Origin: Flavobacterium sp. NRK F7
Lineage (GTDB): Bacteria > Bacteroidota > Bacteroidia > Flavobacteriales > Flavobacteriaceae
Length of the DNA stretch: 64,000 nucleotides
Direction of reading: 5' to 3'
Assembly: GCF_024054195.1 (NCBI RefSeq)
Contig: NZ_JAMXLB010000001.1
Coordinates: forward strand, 1,605,624 to 1,669,623
Made by a program: the position numbers and the translations under genes
Part shown: piece by piece, positions 42,877 to 52,134 of the stretch
Numbering within the stretch: position 1 is the stretch's first letter
How the letters are laid out: every line of letters starts with the position of its first letter
The notes under the pieces: model-generated
The model's input: the letters and a program-made list of their open reading frames with translations, nothing else
Database searches by the model: none
What the model was told of the DNA's origin: nothing

Positions 42877-44439
42877 ATGGATATCATATCAGAAGTAAAT
42901 AAGGCATTATACAGGCCACTGAAAAACGGTTATCAGTATGATAAATTGATACCTAAGTTTCAAAATAGCGTGCATCATTTTGACAAAGAAAATGATGATA
43001 GCAATACCTATGATACACTCCAATTTATGCAACAATGGACCGTAAAGTATTACAAACAATTGGAAAAAGTTGCTCCACTTTTAAAAGGAGCTACACTCCA
43101 AGAAACAGTATCTAATATTTATAAATGGTTGTATTCCCATTTTCAGTATAACATAGATACTAACGTTCAAAAATTATTTGCTCCAAGTAGTGCCTGGTAT
43201 TACAGAAAGAAAGGAATAGACTGCAAATCGTATAGTGTTTTAGCATCCTGTCTTTTACTGAATTTGGATATACCGCATTATTTTAGAAAGGTAAAACTAC
43301 GAGGTTCAAACAATTGGGGCCATGTTTATGTAATTGTACCCACAAATTCAAGCTACTATGTGATTGACGCTACAACACATGATGACAAAGAAGTTAATTA
43401 TAATGAAAAATACGATTTAAGTATGTCAGGATTAACACACATAGGACTTGCTAGTCCACTCGAAGAAAACCAAAATCAAATGTATTTGGACAATACATAC
43501 GATTACCAAATGTTAGCATGTAGTTGCCAGGATCAAAACCCGATTCATTATTTAGCAGCTAGTGAAGAAGGAAGCGATGTTAATTTTGATTGGATATCCA
43601 AATTATTCAAAGACTTAAACCTTTCTAAACTATTTAATTCTATTAAATGTTGGGGCGGAACCGCTTTTGATGCTAACCGTTTACAAGCATTAATCCCTGA
43701 AATCACAAAATACTTTTTATCTATCATAGCTAAATACAACAAAGCTATTGAAGAAAAACGCTTTGAAGAAGTCCATAAAATCTATTCAGAATATTGGTTA
43801 AAAAGAAATGCTTTAATACTAACGTATATCACAAAATTTCGTGAAGGATGGAATCCTTGTTCCAATGCATCCTTTGAGTTTTTGCTTTCATTTTTAGACA
43901 ATAAAATTTGGAAAGTTTTAGGACTGGCTTTTGAAAAACACATTGTAACGTATTTTGAAATTGGCCCTGATAGAATCCCTTATAATTTCACGCATTATGC
44001 CAATTCACAAGATTATTTTGATGGAGTGTATTTATGGGGAACGAATTTAGGAGTAAACATAGTCGCTTCTGAACATAGTTATTCTGTAAACAACAAACCA
44101 AAAACGGAAGAAATCCCTGCTTTTATTATAACACCTGAAATCGAAAGCGCTTTAAATAGCGATGTAGCCTCATCAAGTATCAATTTAGCTAGTGTAATGC
44201 AAACCCTGTTAACTACTGCACCGATTATCTTTTCAATTCTTGGAGCTGGTGATGGCACATCAGGCAATACTACTGGAGATTTTGAGAATACTGGAGGTTC
44301 TGGAAACATCGATTATCCAAACACTCCCAAAGTAAGTAAAGCAGGATTTGGAACTGCCGCAGGAGTAGTTATGGTTTTGGCAGCAGGCGCCTATATGCTA
44401 AAAGGAGATGATAAAACTAAAACCGTTGCCAATGTATAA
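42877..44439 (+). CDS. Transglutaminase-like cysteine protease/structural protein
   Basis: The 520-residue protein has a papain-like transglutaminase core: Cys in RKKGIDCKSYSVLAS (near residue 115), His in NWGHVYVIVP and Asp in YYVIDATTHD. The middle is helical. The C-terminus has two hydrophobic segments (SVMQTLLTTAPIIFSILGAG and AAGVVMVLAAGAYML). As first gene of the late operon it may process or crosslink virion proteins, or attack the cell envelope, while being membrane-bound. Role is inferred from position. The next gene starts within its stop codon region. Confidence 0.65.
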   Translation: MDIISEVNKALYRPLKNGYQYDKLIPKFQNSVHHFDKENDDSNTYDTLQFMQQWTVKYYKQLEKVAPLLKGATLQETVSNIYKWLYSHFQYNIDTNVQKLFAPSSAWYYRKKGIDCKSYSVLASCLLLNLDIPHYFRKVKLRGSNNWGHVYVIVPTNSSYYVIDATTHDDKEVNYNEKYDLSMSGLTHIGLASPLEENQNQMYLDNTYDYQMLACSCQDQNPIHYLAASEEGSDVNFDWISKLFKDLNLSKLFNSIKCWGGTAFDANRLQALIPEITKYFLSIIAKYNKAIEEKRFEEVHKIYSEYWLKRNALILTYITKFREGWNPCSNASFEFLLSFLDNKIWKVLGLAFEKHIVTYFEIGPDRIPYNFTHYANSQDYFDGVYLWGTNLGVNIVASEHSYSVNNKPKTEEIPAFIITPEIESALNSDVASSSINLASVMQTLLTTAPIIFSILGAGDGTSGNTTGDFENTGGSGNIDYPNTPKVSKAGFGTAAGVVMVLAAGAYMLKGDDKTKTVANV

Positions 44440-45289
44440 TTACAACTACATACACAACCAGGAACAACTTAACGGATGGCTGGGTAGAGCTTTAAAAAGA
44501 CTCATTGTTAAAGTAGCGAGTTTTGTGGATAGTTCGGTAAATACGGCCACTTTTGGGATATCCTCAGAAATTGGAAGTTTTGCCAATTTGGCTCAAGACA
44601 TTGGATCAGGAGGAAGTGAATTTTGGCAAAGAGGAACGTTCAACGAGTATGATGAGATTTTGTCTAATCTACAGAATGATCCTAGAGGTTTGTACGAACC
44701 TACTTTGAATGAAGAAATAGTACTTGATGATTTTTCAAATGATTTGAGTTTGATTATTCAAGACATCACAAATGAAGTTTTGGCAATCGAAAACCAAGCT
44801 TTTAGTGAAGAGAAATTGGAAAAAATAAATACCATTTTAAAAAGAGTTTCTCTTTTAAAAGAGTATCACAAATACAACGAGCTCAAAGGACTTTCAAAAC
44901 CTGCTTTAGAGCTTAGAGATTTACTAATTGAAACCATGGTAATTCCTATTTTAAAAGTAGTTAGTTCACAAATGCAAGCGCAAACTAATTATGAAAAAGC
45001 AATAGTAAAATTATTAATTTCTTCAGGTGGTGTTTTAACCGAATTACAACCAGTACTGAAAAGAATTTACAACACTTTTAATGCAAACATTGAAGTGTAT
45101 GTACCCAAACAAATTACTATTGGAAATAATGATACGAGTACCAATGTTGATGCAGATGGAAATACTAATCCAACAGATACCACTGGAAATAGTTCGCAAC
45201 CATCGACAACACAAAATACTAAAAACATTTTAAAGAAATTCGTAATAGGCTTTGGAGTTGGCCTAATAGTCAGAAAACTCCTTAAATAA
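44432..45289 (+). CDS. Late protein with C-terminal membrane anchor
   Basis: The ATG at 44432 overlaps the previous stop by 8 nt and gives 285 residues; the frame also extends to 44408. The body is helical (EEKLEKINTILKRVSLLKEY...), followed by a Thr/Asn/Gly-rich linker (GNNDTSTNVDADGNTNPTDT) and a terminal helix KKFVIGFGVGLIVRKLL. It is probably a membrane-associated virion or assembly protein. No family recognised. Confidence 0.6.
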   Translation: MYNYNYIHNQEQLNGWLGRALKRLIVKVASFVDSSVNTATFGISSEIGSFANLAQDIGSGGSEFWQRGTFNEYDEILSNLQNDPRGLYEPTLNEEIVLDDFSNDLSLIIQDITNEVLAIENQAFSEEKLEKINTILKRVSLLKEYHKYNELKGLSKPALELRDLLIETMVIPILKVVSSQMQAQTNYEKAIVKLLISSGGVLTELQPVLKRIYNTFNANIEVYVPKQITIGNNDTSTNVDADGNTNPTDTTGNSSQPSTTQNTKNILKKFVIGFGVGLIVRKLLK

Positions 45290-45296
45290 TTTTAAA

Positions 45297-45311
45297 AACC
45301 ATTTAAACCAC
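45297..45311 (+). promoter_or_regulatory. AACCATTTAAACCAC motif
   Basis: One-base variant of the prophage motif, 7 nt before the ATG at 45319. Confidence 0.6.
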
Positions 45312-45318
45312 AAAAACC

Positions 45319-45786
45319 ATGTTTAAGAAACCGACACAAAAAACAGTAGTAGGTCAAGCTACTAAAATTGGTGCAGGAGTTATTGGAGCAAAGCTTTCAG
45401 ACGGTGTGGCGGCAGTTATGCCTGAAAGCACTAACTCTTACAAAAAAGGTGCAATTGCAGTAGCTGCCTTAGTTGGAGCTGCGTGTATTGACACAAAAAC
45501 AACCGCAGGAGAAGTTGCTCAATCGGCATTAGTAGGAATGGCCATCAAACAAGGAACCGATGCGGTTACCGATTTGTTAGTTCCTGCAATTGATCAACAA
45601 GACAACAGTAAAACTACTGGCAAGTTTATCAATGCCGTTGTAGGACACAATGCAGAAACCATCACACAACCTGCTCCAGTAAGCGCAAAAATGTTGAATA
45701 GCTCGTATTCTTGGAATGCAGGAACTTCTTCAACGGAAAGAGCAGTTCCCGTTTCATTACCAAGTAAAGCACCGCTAGGAGTTTAA
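45319..45786 (+). CDS. Late membrane protein rich in Ala and Gly
   Basis: The 155-residue protein has small-residue helices (KIGAGVIGAKLSDGVAAVMP; KKGAIAVAALVGAACIDT; VAQSALVGMAIKQGTDAVTDLL) able to lie in a membrane. Its composition resembles minor membrane proteins of internal-membrane phages, which is only an analogy. The start is marked by the AACCATTTAAACCAC motif. Confidence 0.55.
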   Translation: MFKKPTQKTVVGQATKIGAGVIGAKLSDGVAAVMPESTNSYKKGAIAVAALVGAACIDTKTTAGEVAQSALVGMAIKQGTDAVTDLLVPAIDQQDNSKTTGKFINAVVGHNAETITQPAPVSAKMLNSSYSWNAGTSSTERAVPVSLPSKAPLGV

Positions 45787-45825
45787 TTCAATCACGTAAT
45801 CATTTAAAAAAAAAGTAAAAACAAA

Positions 45826-45841
45826 AACCATTTAATACCAC
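45826..45841 (+). promoter_or_regulatory. AACCATTTAATACCAC motif variant
   Basis: Variant of the prophage motif with two extra bases, 6 nt before the ATG at 45848. Confidence 0.5.
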
Positions 45842-45847
45842 AAAACC

Positions 45848-46435
45848 ATGAATAACAAAGTATTTTTCAATATTGCGATTAACTTCTTAATGTTAATTCA
45901 AAATAGATTATCAAATCAATTGCAATCCGATTTTGCTAATAAAAATGTGGCCTTGCAAGACCAAGTTTTAGAACTTAAAAAAGAGATTTCAGGAGGAGGA
46001 ACAATTGATCTTTTAGATGCAACAGCAGAAAGGATTGATGGCATCAATTCTTTTGATAAAAACCGTTTAAAAACAGGTAGAGCTTTTGTCTTTGATGAAG
46101 TTTCTTTAGGTTATGCAACCAATGCTGCTTCAGGATTAGAAGGAAGCATTGATTATGTGACAGCTGCTCCAAAAGAGTTGAAAAATGCCATCTTTATTGC
46201 CGAACAAGAAGGACGTGAAGTATTCCGTATGCCGGTTAAAGATTTAAACAATGTAAACGGTTTAAAAGTAGCTGATGCTTACAAAGAACTTAGAACCTTA
46301 CATTATTTCGCGGATAATAGAGAGATCACTTTAAAGATTAAATTCCCTCCAGGAGTAACTTTAGATTCAGGTGTAAAACACTACGTGTATTTACGAATCA
46401 ATGGTGCTCAGACTTCTAAAAAGTCAGACGCATAA
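45848..46435 (+). CDS. Candidate capsid protein
   Basis: The 195-residue protein has a helical N-terminus (NKVFFNIAINFLMLIQNRL) and a beta-rich body (RAFVFDEVSLGYATNA; NAIFIAEQEGREVFRMPV; EITLKIKFPPGVTL; KHYVYLRINGAQ). The run of strands in the last 120 residues would fit a jelly-roll-type coat protein. It is followed by two more short beta-rich proteins. No sequence family is recognised, so the capsid role is an inference from position, size and predicted strands. Confidence 0.45.
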   Translation: MNNKVFFNIAINFLMLIQNRLSNQLQSDFANKNVALQDQVLELKKEISGGGTIDLLDATAERIDGINSFDKNRLKTGRAFVFDEVSLGYATNAASGLEGSIDYVTAAPKELKNAIFIAEQEGREVFRMPVKDLNNVNGLKVADAYKELRTLHYFADNREITLKIKFPPGVTLDSGVKHYVYLRINGAQTSKKSDA

Positions 46436-46467
46436 TATTCCCGAACCATTTTACCACAACCATAACT

Positions 46468-46505
46468 AAAAAGCCTTGTCTTATTGTAAGGTAAGGCTTT
46501 TTTAA
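46468..46505 (+). promoter_or_regulatory. Hairpin before the beta-rich gene at 46517
   Basis: AAAAAGCCTT pairs with AAGGCTTTTT with more T after. An AACCATTTTACCAC motif variant stands at 46444-46457. It has terminator form within the late gene series and may reset transcript levels between structural genes. Confidence 0.6.
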
Positions 46506-46516
46506 TTTAAAGTTTT

Positions 46517-46888
46517 ATGAAAAAGTTTGAAACCAAAATCATTAAGGTTACACTTCCTGCTGCAAACTCTACCGTAGATTCTACCTCGATAAAATTACCT
46601 GATGGAAAAGTAATTGGTATTGCGCAAGTAAATACTGGAAATGCAACAGGTGAATTAATCAATCTATCGATTCTGAACAATGGAAATGAAGTTTTAAGTC
46701 CGAGTGATTTATCTTTTTCCAAACAACAACCAGGAGGAGGATTTTTAAACTCATTACGTCCTGTGGATTTCTCAGGAGGCTATGAGTACAATGTTAGGCT
46801 TACCGCTTACACGCCTAATAGAGCCAATGATGTTACTGTGCAAGTATTATTTGCCGTAGTACCTAACCAAGAATTAAGCAGCTGTTAA
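46517..46888 (+). CDS. Beta-rich late protein, candidate capsid or spike component
   Basis: The 123-residue protein consists almost only of strands (FETKIIKVTLPAANSTV; GIAQVNTGNATGELINLSIL; GGYEYNVRLTAYTPNR; VTVQVLFAVVP), as in a small jelly roll. It ends in a lone Cys. It is preceded by a hairpin and followed after 1 nt by another beta-rich gene. Role inferred from location in the structural module. Confidence 0.5.
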   Translation: MKKFETKIIKVTLPAANSTVDSTSIKLPDGKVIGIAQVNTGNATGELINLSILNNGNEVLSPSDLSFSKQQPGGGFLNSLRPVDFSGGYEYNVRLTAYTPNRANDVTVQVLFAVVPNQELSSC

Positions 46889-46889
46889 G

Positions 46890-47162
46890 ATGAAAAAAGT
46901 AAACTACGTTAGAGCAACCATTAATCAAAGTACGGATGCCTTTCCACTAGATGGATGCATCAATCCTGTATTCCAAAACTTAGGAGATGCAGCCGTTATT
47001 ATTGATGGTATTACGTATGAAAAAGAGGAAAGCTTTCCCATTCATACCAATGGATTAGCAATCGACAAAGGCAATAACGTCTCTATTACTTTTCTATCAG
47101 AAACAGGCAAAAACCTACACTTTAGATGCCTTAGAGTATCTGAAAATTCATGCAATCAATAA
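46890..47162 (+). CDS. Small beta-rich late protein
   Basis: The 90-residue protein (MKKVNYVRATINQSTDAFPL...) has alternating strands and three Cys (GCINP, RCLRV, SCNQ). It is coupled to the previous gene with a 1-nt gap. A capsid-decorating or vertex protein is possible. No family is recognised. Confidence 0.5.
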   Translation: MKKVNYVRATINQSTDAFPLDGCINPVFQNLGDAAVIIDGITYEKEESFPIHTNGLAIDKGNNVSITFLSETGKNLHFRCLRVSENSCNQ

Positions 47163-47178
47163 TATAACGCTACATATT

Positions 47179-48054
47179 ATGAGTTCAATTCAAAATACAA
47201 TTAATTTTTTAAAAGAGAATCCAGAGAATTTTATTTGGATTACCAATCTAAATAACGACACACGCATTGGTCAAAATGTGTATTATAAAGACATTCCAAA
47301 CGAAGATTTAGAACAATACATTTTGTCTTTAAATCCAAGTACCAAAACAAGAGCCTGGATCGAGCATCGCAAAAAGCAAGGCAATACCAATGTGAAAGTA
47401 AATGGTATGGGTTACACCATAAAATTTGATGTTGAAAGTGATAAATCTCAAAATCTGCCAGCTGTAACACCAAACAATTCTTTACCCAGTACCCAAGCCA
47501 TGCCACAAGCTTTTTCTTATCCAAATCCTAGTCCAGTGGATTATGGAGCTCTTGGCAATCCTTTTGGATTATCGGCACCTGAAACCAAAGAAATGGTTCG
47601 TAAAGCTGATAAGTACGAAGCGATGAAAGAAACCTTGGAAGAGCGCACAGAAGAACTTAGAAAAATTAAAAAGGATTTTGATTTACAAGAAATTGAAAAC
47701 CGAGAACTCAAAAGTAAACTAGCGATATCAGAGCAGGAAAAAACCATGGCAATCACACTTGCAAAAATGGAAAACAAATCCTTTTTGGATTCTCCTGCCT
47801 TTGAGAAACTTATTGAAAAAGCACCTGAAGTATTTGCCAATATGGCTGCTATGAAAAGCGGACAAATACCCACTCCAGGATTAAATAGTCCTCAAAGTAA
47901 TTTGTCTGAAGTAAAACGGGATTTTGTGGATTACATTTCTGCAAATGAAGTTACTGATCAAGATGTAAACTTTGTGGGAGCAACTTTAAACTTCATGGGT
48001 AATGAGCAATTTAAAACAGAATTACAACAATTAATAACCAAATACAATATCTAA
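47179..48054 (+). CDS. Coiled-coil late protein
   Basis: The 291-residue protein has a folded N-terminus (about 1-85), a Pro/Asn/Gln-rich linker, a long coiled coil (ETLEERTEELRKIKKDFDLQ... through LKSKLAISEQEK) and a helical end. It might be a scaffold or a linker between virion layers. There is no tape-measure-like length. Function unknown. Confidence 0.55.
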   Translation: MSSIQNTINFLKENPENFIWITNLNNDTRIGQNVYYKDIPNEDLEQYILSLNPSTKTRAWIEHRKKQGNTNVKVNGMGYTIKFDVESDKSQNLPAVTPNNSLPSTQAMPQAFSYPNPSPVDYGALGNPFGLSAPETKEMVRKADKYEAMKETLEERTEELRKIKKDFDLQEIENRELKSKLAISEQEKTMAITLAKMENKSFLDSPAFEKLIEKAPEVFANMAAMKSGQIPTPGLNSPQSNLSEVKRDFVDYISANEVTDQDVNFVGATLNFMGNEQFKTELQQLITKYNI

Positions 48055-48055
48055 A

Positions 48056-48241
48056 ATGGCTAATGTAATTATAACAGGAAAAAACTCGATTGACGAACTC
48101 AAAAGAGTAAAAGCAATTGAGAAATTAAAAGCTTTATCAACCGAAGAATTAGAGCGATTGACTTCTTTATCAGACAATAGTAAAGCAAGAGCTTATTTAA
48201 GTTCGGCTACCAAATTTACTATGTTAAAAACCTTCTTATAA
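48056..48241 (+). CDS. Small helical late protein
   Basis: A 61-residue protein (MANVIITGKNSIDELKRVKA..., then LKALSTEELERLTSLSDN), starting one base after the previous stop and ending one base before the next gene. It may be a small structural or scaffold protein. No family. Confidence 0.55.
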   Translation: MANVIITGKNSIDELKRVKAIEKLKALSTEELERLTSLSDNSKARAYLSSATKFTMLKTFL

Positions 48242-48242
48242 A

Positions 48243-48992
48243 ATGAAAAAACAACTATCAAACCCTTTAGCAGTTGCTGCCGTAGCCACAAATCCCGATG
48301 TGATTAGAACCACAAAAACATTAGTTATTGGTGGTGGTATTGCCTTTGCGGGGTATTATGGTTGGAAAAAATATAAAGAGTGGCAAAAGCAAAAGTTTGT
48401 GGAGAAATATGCGCATCTACCTGATGTGCAAGCAGCTATGGTGATGTACAAAGCCATGTTTTCCATTGACAAAATTGATGCGTGGCCGTTTGGCTCCATT
48501 ACCATTCCTGATGGAACCGATGAGGCGCAACTCAATAGCCTAGCTTTAAAAGTTTCTTCTTTGGAAAACGTAATAAAAGCCTACAAAGTGCTTTTCGATA
48601 GCAATTTACTAACTGATGTTCTAAGCGAATTAAACAATAGAGAGCTACAAAAGTTCTTTGATTCATTGGGAGCTAAATCGGAGTATGAAGGTCAGTTTAA
48701 TCCTGATGGAAGTATTAAACCACAAATACCCTTTTCAGTTGGTACCACTATTCAGGTTTTAAACCCAAACGGCACTACTATCTATAAAGCTAGTGAAGCA
48801 AACGGTGAGTATCAAAATAGTGGTGTAAAACGAGACTTTATGAAGTACTCACAAACCATTGGAGAAATTATCAAAGTGTATAGAGGAGTTACAAGCGGAC
48901 AGTATTATTATGTGGTCGATGTAGCCTGGTCACTAGATACCTTTTACGGTTATGGTTGGGTAGCACACAAAGAAGTTAATATAGAGATATAA
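48243..48992 (+). CDS. Late protein with N-terminal membrane segment and SH3-like end
   Basis: The 249-residue protein has a hydrophobic helix near 25-42 (TLVIGGGIAFAGYYGW), a helical middle, and a C-terminal beta part (GEIIKVYRGVTSGQYYYVVD; GYGWVAHKEVNIEI) resembling SH3-like folds. A membrane-bound virion protein that touches cell wall is possible. The next gene overlaps its stop by 1 nt. Confidence 0.5.
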   Translation: MKKQLSNPLAVAAVATNPDVIRTTKTLVIGGGIAFAGYYGWKKYKEWQKQKFVEKYAHLPDVQAAMVMYKAMFSIDKIDAWPFGSITIPDGTDEAQLNSLALKVSSLENVIKAYKVLFDSNLLTDVLSELNNRELQKFFDSLGAKSEYEGQFNPDGSIKPQIPFSVGTTIQVLNPNGTTIYKASEANGEYQNSGVKRDFMKYSQTIGEIIKVYRGVTSGQYYYVVDVAWSLDTFYGYGWVAHKEVNIEI

Positions 48993-49366
48993 TGGAAACA
49001 AAAACAAATACAGTTGGTTTTAAGGGCAAAGTTGTAGATGAGTCTGGGGAAGCGCTCGAGGGAGCACACGTGAGCATTTTAGATTATCCAAGTTTTAATG
49101 GAGTGCCTTACGGAGTTCTAACCGATGCAAAAGGTGATTTTTCTATATCGGATTTTAGTATCAATAATTACTCTAAGGTAGCCATTAGCTATGTAGGGAA
49201 AGAGCAGGTTACAGACATAGTCCTGAATCTAAATTACAAAACCATTGTAATGAAAGATGCATTTACGAATTTACCTGGTTATACGGGAACCTATAAAAAG
49301 AAACCTTGTTGGTTGTGCATTGCAGTTCTAACGGCTCTTTTTGGGTATAGTGTGTATTCGAAATAA
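48992..49366 (+). CDS. Carboxypeptidase-regulatory-like domain protein with membrane segment
   Basis: The 124-residue protein has a beta-sandwich domain like the CarboxypepD_reg fold (GFKGKVVDESGEALEGAHVS; YGVLTDAKGDFSISDF; VAISYVGKEQVTDIVL) and a C-terminal hydrophobic helix (CWLCIAVLTALFGYSVY). Such domains are common in Bacteroidetes receptors; a phage copy may take part in surface contact. It overlaps the previous gene by 1 nt. Confidence 0.65.
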   Translation: METKTNTVGFKGKVVDESGEALEGAHVSILDYPSFNGVPYGVLTDAKGDFSISDFSINNYSKVAISYVGKEQVTDIVLNLNYKTIVMKDAFTNLPGYTGTYKKKPCWLCIAVLTALFGYSVYSK

Positions 49367-49466
49367 AAATATTTAAGATACTTCTTTTTTAGTAGTTGTA
49401 TTAGTAGCGAGGTTGACAGCACAGGGCAGCAATGCCCTTTGCTTCAATTTTAAAAGTATAATGATT

Positions 49467-50006
49467 ATGGCAAATTTTAATGATTTTTTAAAAATACTTC
49501 ACAATGTGGAAGGTGGTTACCAAGAGCTTGAAAACGATTCAGGTAATTACAATAGTTTAGGTCAATTAGTAGGTACTAATTGGGGTATTTCTGCAAAAAC
49601 TTATGAGCGTTGGATTAAAAGACCACCGAGTAAAACCGATATGATGAATATGCCAAAATCAGTAGCAGTTGAAATTTACAAACAATGGTACTGGAATGTA
49701 ATGAAAGGGAGTTCTTTTAGTAATCAATCCATTGCAAACATTATTATCGATCATGGAGTAAACGCAGGAACTGGAACCGCAGCAATGATAGCCCAAAGTG
49801 TACTAAATGATTATTTCGGATTTCATTTGTCAGAAGATGGGGTCATTGGAAACCAAACTTTAACTGCTGTCAATTCGGTAAGTCAAGAAAGATTGCATGA
49901 GTTGTATATGCAAGCAAGAATCGCCTATTATAAAAGCTTAGGAAGTTCTTTTTACAGATCATGGATGACCCGTTTAAAATCCTTTGTATTTAAAAAAAAA
50001 GCGTAA
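49467..50006 (+). CDS. GH108-family endolysin
   Basis: The ATG at 49467 gives 179 residues (MANFNDFLKILHNVEGGYQE); a hairpin AGGGCA/TGCCCT at 49433-49448 precedes it. The catalytic Glu is in HNVEGGY. Typical GH108 features follow: NWGISAKTYERWI, VEIYKQWYWNVM and NIIIDHGVNAGTG, then a peptidoglycan-binding-3-like part (DGVIGNQTLTAVN). It should cut peptidoglycan during host lysis. No signal peptide, so a holin or spanin-linked route is needed. Confidence 0.9.
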   Translation: MANFNDFLKILHNVEGGYQELENDSGNYNSLGQLVGTNWGISAKTYERWIKRPPSKTDMMNMPKSVAVEIYKQWYWNVMKGSSFSNQSIANIIIDHGVNAGTGTAAMIAQSVLNDYFGFHLSEDGVIGNQTLTAVNSVSQERLHELYMQARIAYYKSLGSSFYRSWMTRLKSFVFKKKA

Positions 50007-50066
50007 TCACCTTTGGAAGTGTAGCACTTATAACCCTTACAGCCCTAACTATTAAAAAGATAAGAA

Positions 50067-51794
50067 ATGAATAATTTATTTATACCTATTGGCAAAATAT
50101 TCAATAATACAACCAAAGACTTACCTTCGGATTTTTATATCGCTGGTTCTGCTCAGGGGAATGAACTTATTTATAAAACCAATACCTATCGAACTTTTGT
50201 TCTATCGATACCAGGAACAACTATTACTAACATTAACGAGATTGTCAGAAATGGTAATGACCTCTTTTTGACGTGTAATTTTGGAGAAGATAATATCATT
50301 GTTTCACTAATTAATTGCCAAATTAAATCTAATAAGTTAGTCTATGAAGCGATTAATTACAAAGCTTTAACTGGAATTACTTTTGTTCACAGTATGGTTT
50401 TCTATGAAGACTATTTGTATTTGTCGAATCGAGTAACAGGTCAACCTGTTATTTTAGGAAAAATCAATCCCTATAATTTAGAAGAGCAAACCTATTTTCA
50501 ATTACCTAATGCAGCGGGTTACATTGGTTCAACCGATACTTTAAAAGTGTACAGAGGTTATATTTATACGCTAATTTCTAACGGTAACTTAGGAGCATAT
50601 CTTGTAAAAGTCGATTTATCCTTTACTTCAGTTCAAATTATTTACACTACTGGAACCACAGCTGCCAAAAGAATCAATTCACCGTATCCTTTTTACATCT
50701 ACAATGATGAAATTTTCATTGTTTGGGTAAACCGATCTACAGGAGTTTATAATCGAATTGGTATTGATGTTTTGAATTTAGATGGTACAGAAGTCAGAAA
50801 TTCAGGGGAACTCATTACAACCTTAGATGGAACCCAAAGACCGCATCCGCATTGGATGACCATTTTCAACGGTAAGATTGTAATTACTTCCCTTTACAAT
50901 AAATTCATTTGTCGTATTGATTGTATAACTTTAGTATTGGAAGATTGTATTAATATCGGAATGACTGTAACCGATGATAATTCGATGATGCCAAACGGAT
51001 ATATTTATCTCAATGGAGAAGCGAATATTTATGATCCAGATTATTTACCCAAATTATTAAAAATCAAGTACGATAATTTTACCGATCTAACGGAAGAAAT
51101 TCCAACTCAAAAGTTTTTTAATGGAAATGGATCAGTTGGTTCTATCAATTACAATTACACTGGAAATAAACAGCCTAAATCAAAAGAAATAGTTCTTGAA
51201 GAATTTACTTTGGATGCCTATAATGGAACTAGGTTACAACCGTCAAATGATACTATTACAGGATATCATGTGCAAAGAAGTGTCAATAAAAATATTGGTT
51301 TTTCAGTATTTAATGATGATGATTTAGGGAATTCGGCTCAAGCTAATATTACGGTAAAAGGTCCAGGACCATTGTATTCTAATAATAGTGGAATTAGTCA
51401 TTATGGTGCTGGATATTCTGTAGCCTGGTTAAAGTCAAGCGGATTAGTTTATTCTGATAAAACCTTGAATATTGCTACATGGAACAATAACAACATCATT
51501 TTTAGAACAGGAGCATCCTTTGCAGCTCTTACTGAAAAGTTTACCATTTTCTCAAACGGAACCTTAAAAATTCATGTTCAACCAACTACTGATAATTCGG
51601 CTCAAGTTTTAGGTCGTGATACTTCAGGGAATATAATGGGATTGGACAATATAACGAAAGTTAGCACAGTTGCTGCTCCAACAAGCGCTACAGCTGTTGG
51701 AACAAAAGGTGAAATACGAGTTCCTGGTGATGGATTTATTTATATCTGTTTTGCAACGAATAACTGGAAAAAAATAGCAGAAACCCCTTTTTAA
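50067..51794 (+). CDS. Candidate receptor-binding/spike protein
   Basis: The 575-residue protein has an N-terminal propeller-like region (repeats such as NNLFIPIGKIFNNTTKDLPS..., DDLYLSNRVTG) and a C-terminal part with tail-fibre-like elements (SVNKNIGFSVFNDDD, NIIFRTGASFAALTEKFTIF, NGTLKIHVQPTTDNSAQVLG). The ending GEIRVPGDGFIYICFATNNW is like short collar segments of phage fibres. It sits between the endolysin and holin-like genes. Receptor binding is an inference from the fibre-like C-terminus. Confidence 0.6.
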   Translation: MNNLFIPIGKIFNNTTKDLPSDFYIAGSAQGNELIYKTNTYRTFVLSIPGTTITNINEIVRNGNDLFLTCNFGEDNIIVSLINCQIKSNKLVYEAINYKALTGITFVHSMVFYEDYLYLSNRVTGQPVILGKINPYNLEEQTYFQLPNAAGYIGSTDTLKVYRGYIYTLISNGNLGAYLVKVDLSFTSVQIIYTTGTTAAKRINSPYPFYIYNDEIFIVWVNRSTGVYNRIGIDVLNLDGTEVRNSGELITTLDGTQRPHPHWMTIFNGKIVITSLYNKFICRIDCITLVLEDCINIGMTVTDDNSMMPNGYIYLNGEANIYDPDYLPKLLKIKYDNFTDLTEEIPTQKFFNGNGSVGSINYNYTGNKQPKSKEIVLEEFTLDAYNGTRLQPSNDTITGYHVQRSVNKNIGFSVFNDDDLGNSAQANITVKGPGPLYSNNSGISHYGAGYSVAWLKSSGLVYSDKTLNIATWNNNNIIFRTGASFAALTEKFTIFSNGTLKIHVQPTTDNSAQVLGRDTSGNIMGLDNITKVSTVAAPTSATAVGTKGEIRVPGDGFIYICFATNNWKKIAETPF

Positions 51795-51804
51795 AATTTA
51801 GCAT

Positions 51805-52134
51805 ATGCCCTTATCAGAAATACTTAACTATCTATTTGGTTCAACCACCTTAGTTGCCATTTTCATTGCTTGGAAAACTCGAAAAGCAGAAATAAAAAAG
51901 ATGGAAGCTTTATCCAATCAGGAAGTTTCAAAAAGTGAACAGGAAAAGATTATCACAGCCGATAAAGCACTTGAGTTAATCAATAAGTTAACGCTCCGAA
52001 TGGATCAGGAAATGGAGAAAAGCAATAGCGTAATAGCAAAGCTTGAAGCCAAATTAGACAAAGTAGAAAGAGAACTTTTTCTATATAAAAACCAATGTTC
52101 AAAATGCAGTAATAACAAAATAGGAAAATCATGA
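51805..52134 (+). CDS. Small membrane protein, holin-like
   Basis: The 109-residue protein has one N-terminal hydrophobic helix (ILNYLFGSTTLVAIFIAWK), a long coiled coil and a CSKCSN end. The position between spike and spanin genes fits a lysis module. Only one clear membrane segment is present, so the holin label is tentative. The start of the next gene overlaps its stop by 4 nt. Confidence 0.55.
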   Translation: MPLSEILNYLFGSTTLVAIFIAWKTRKAEIKKMEALSNQEVSKSEQEKIITADKALELINKLTLRMDQEMEKSNSVIAKLEAKLDKVERELFLYKNQCSKCSNNKIGKS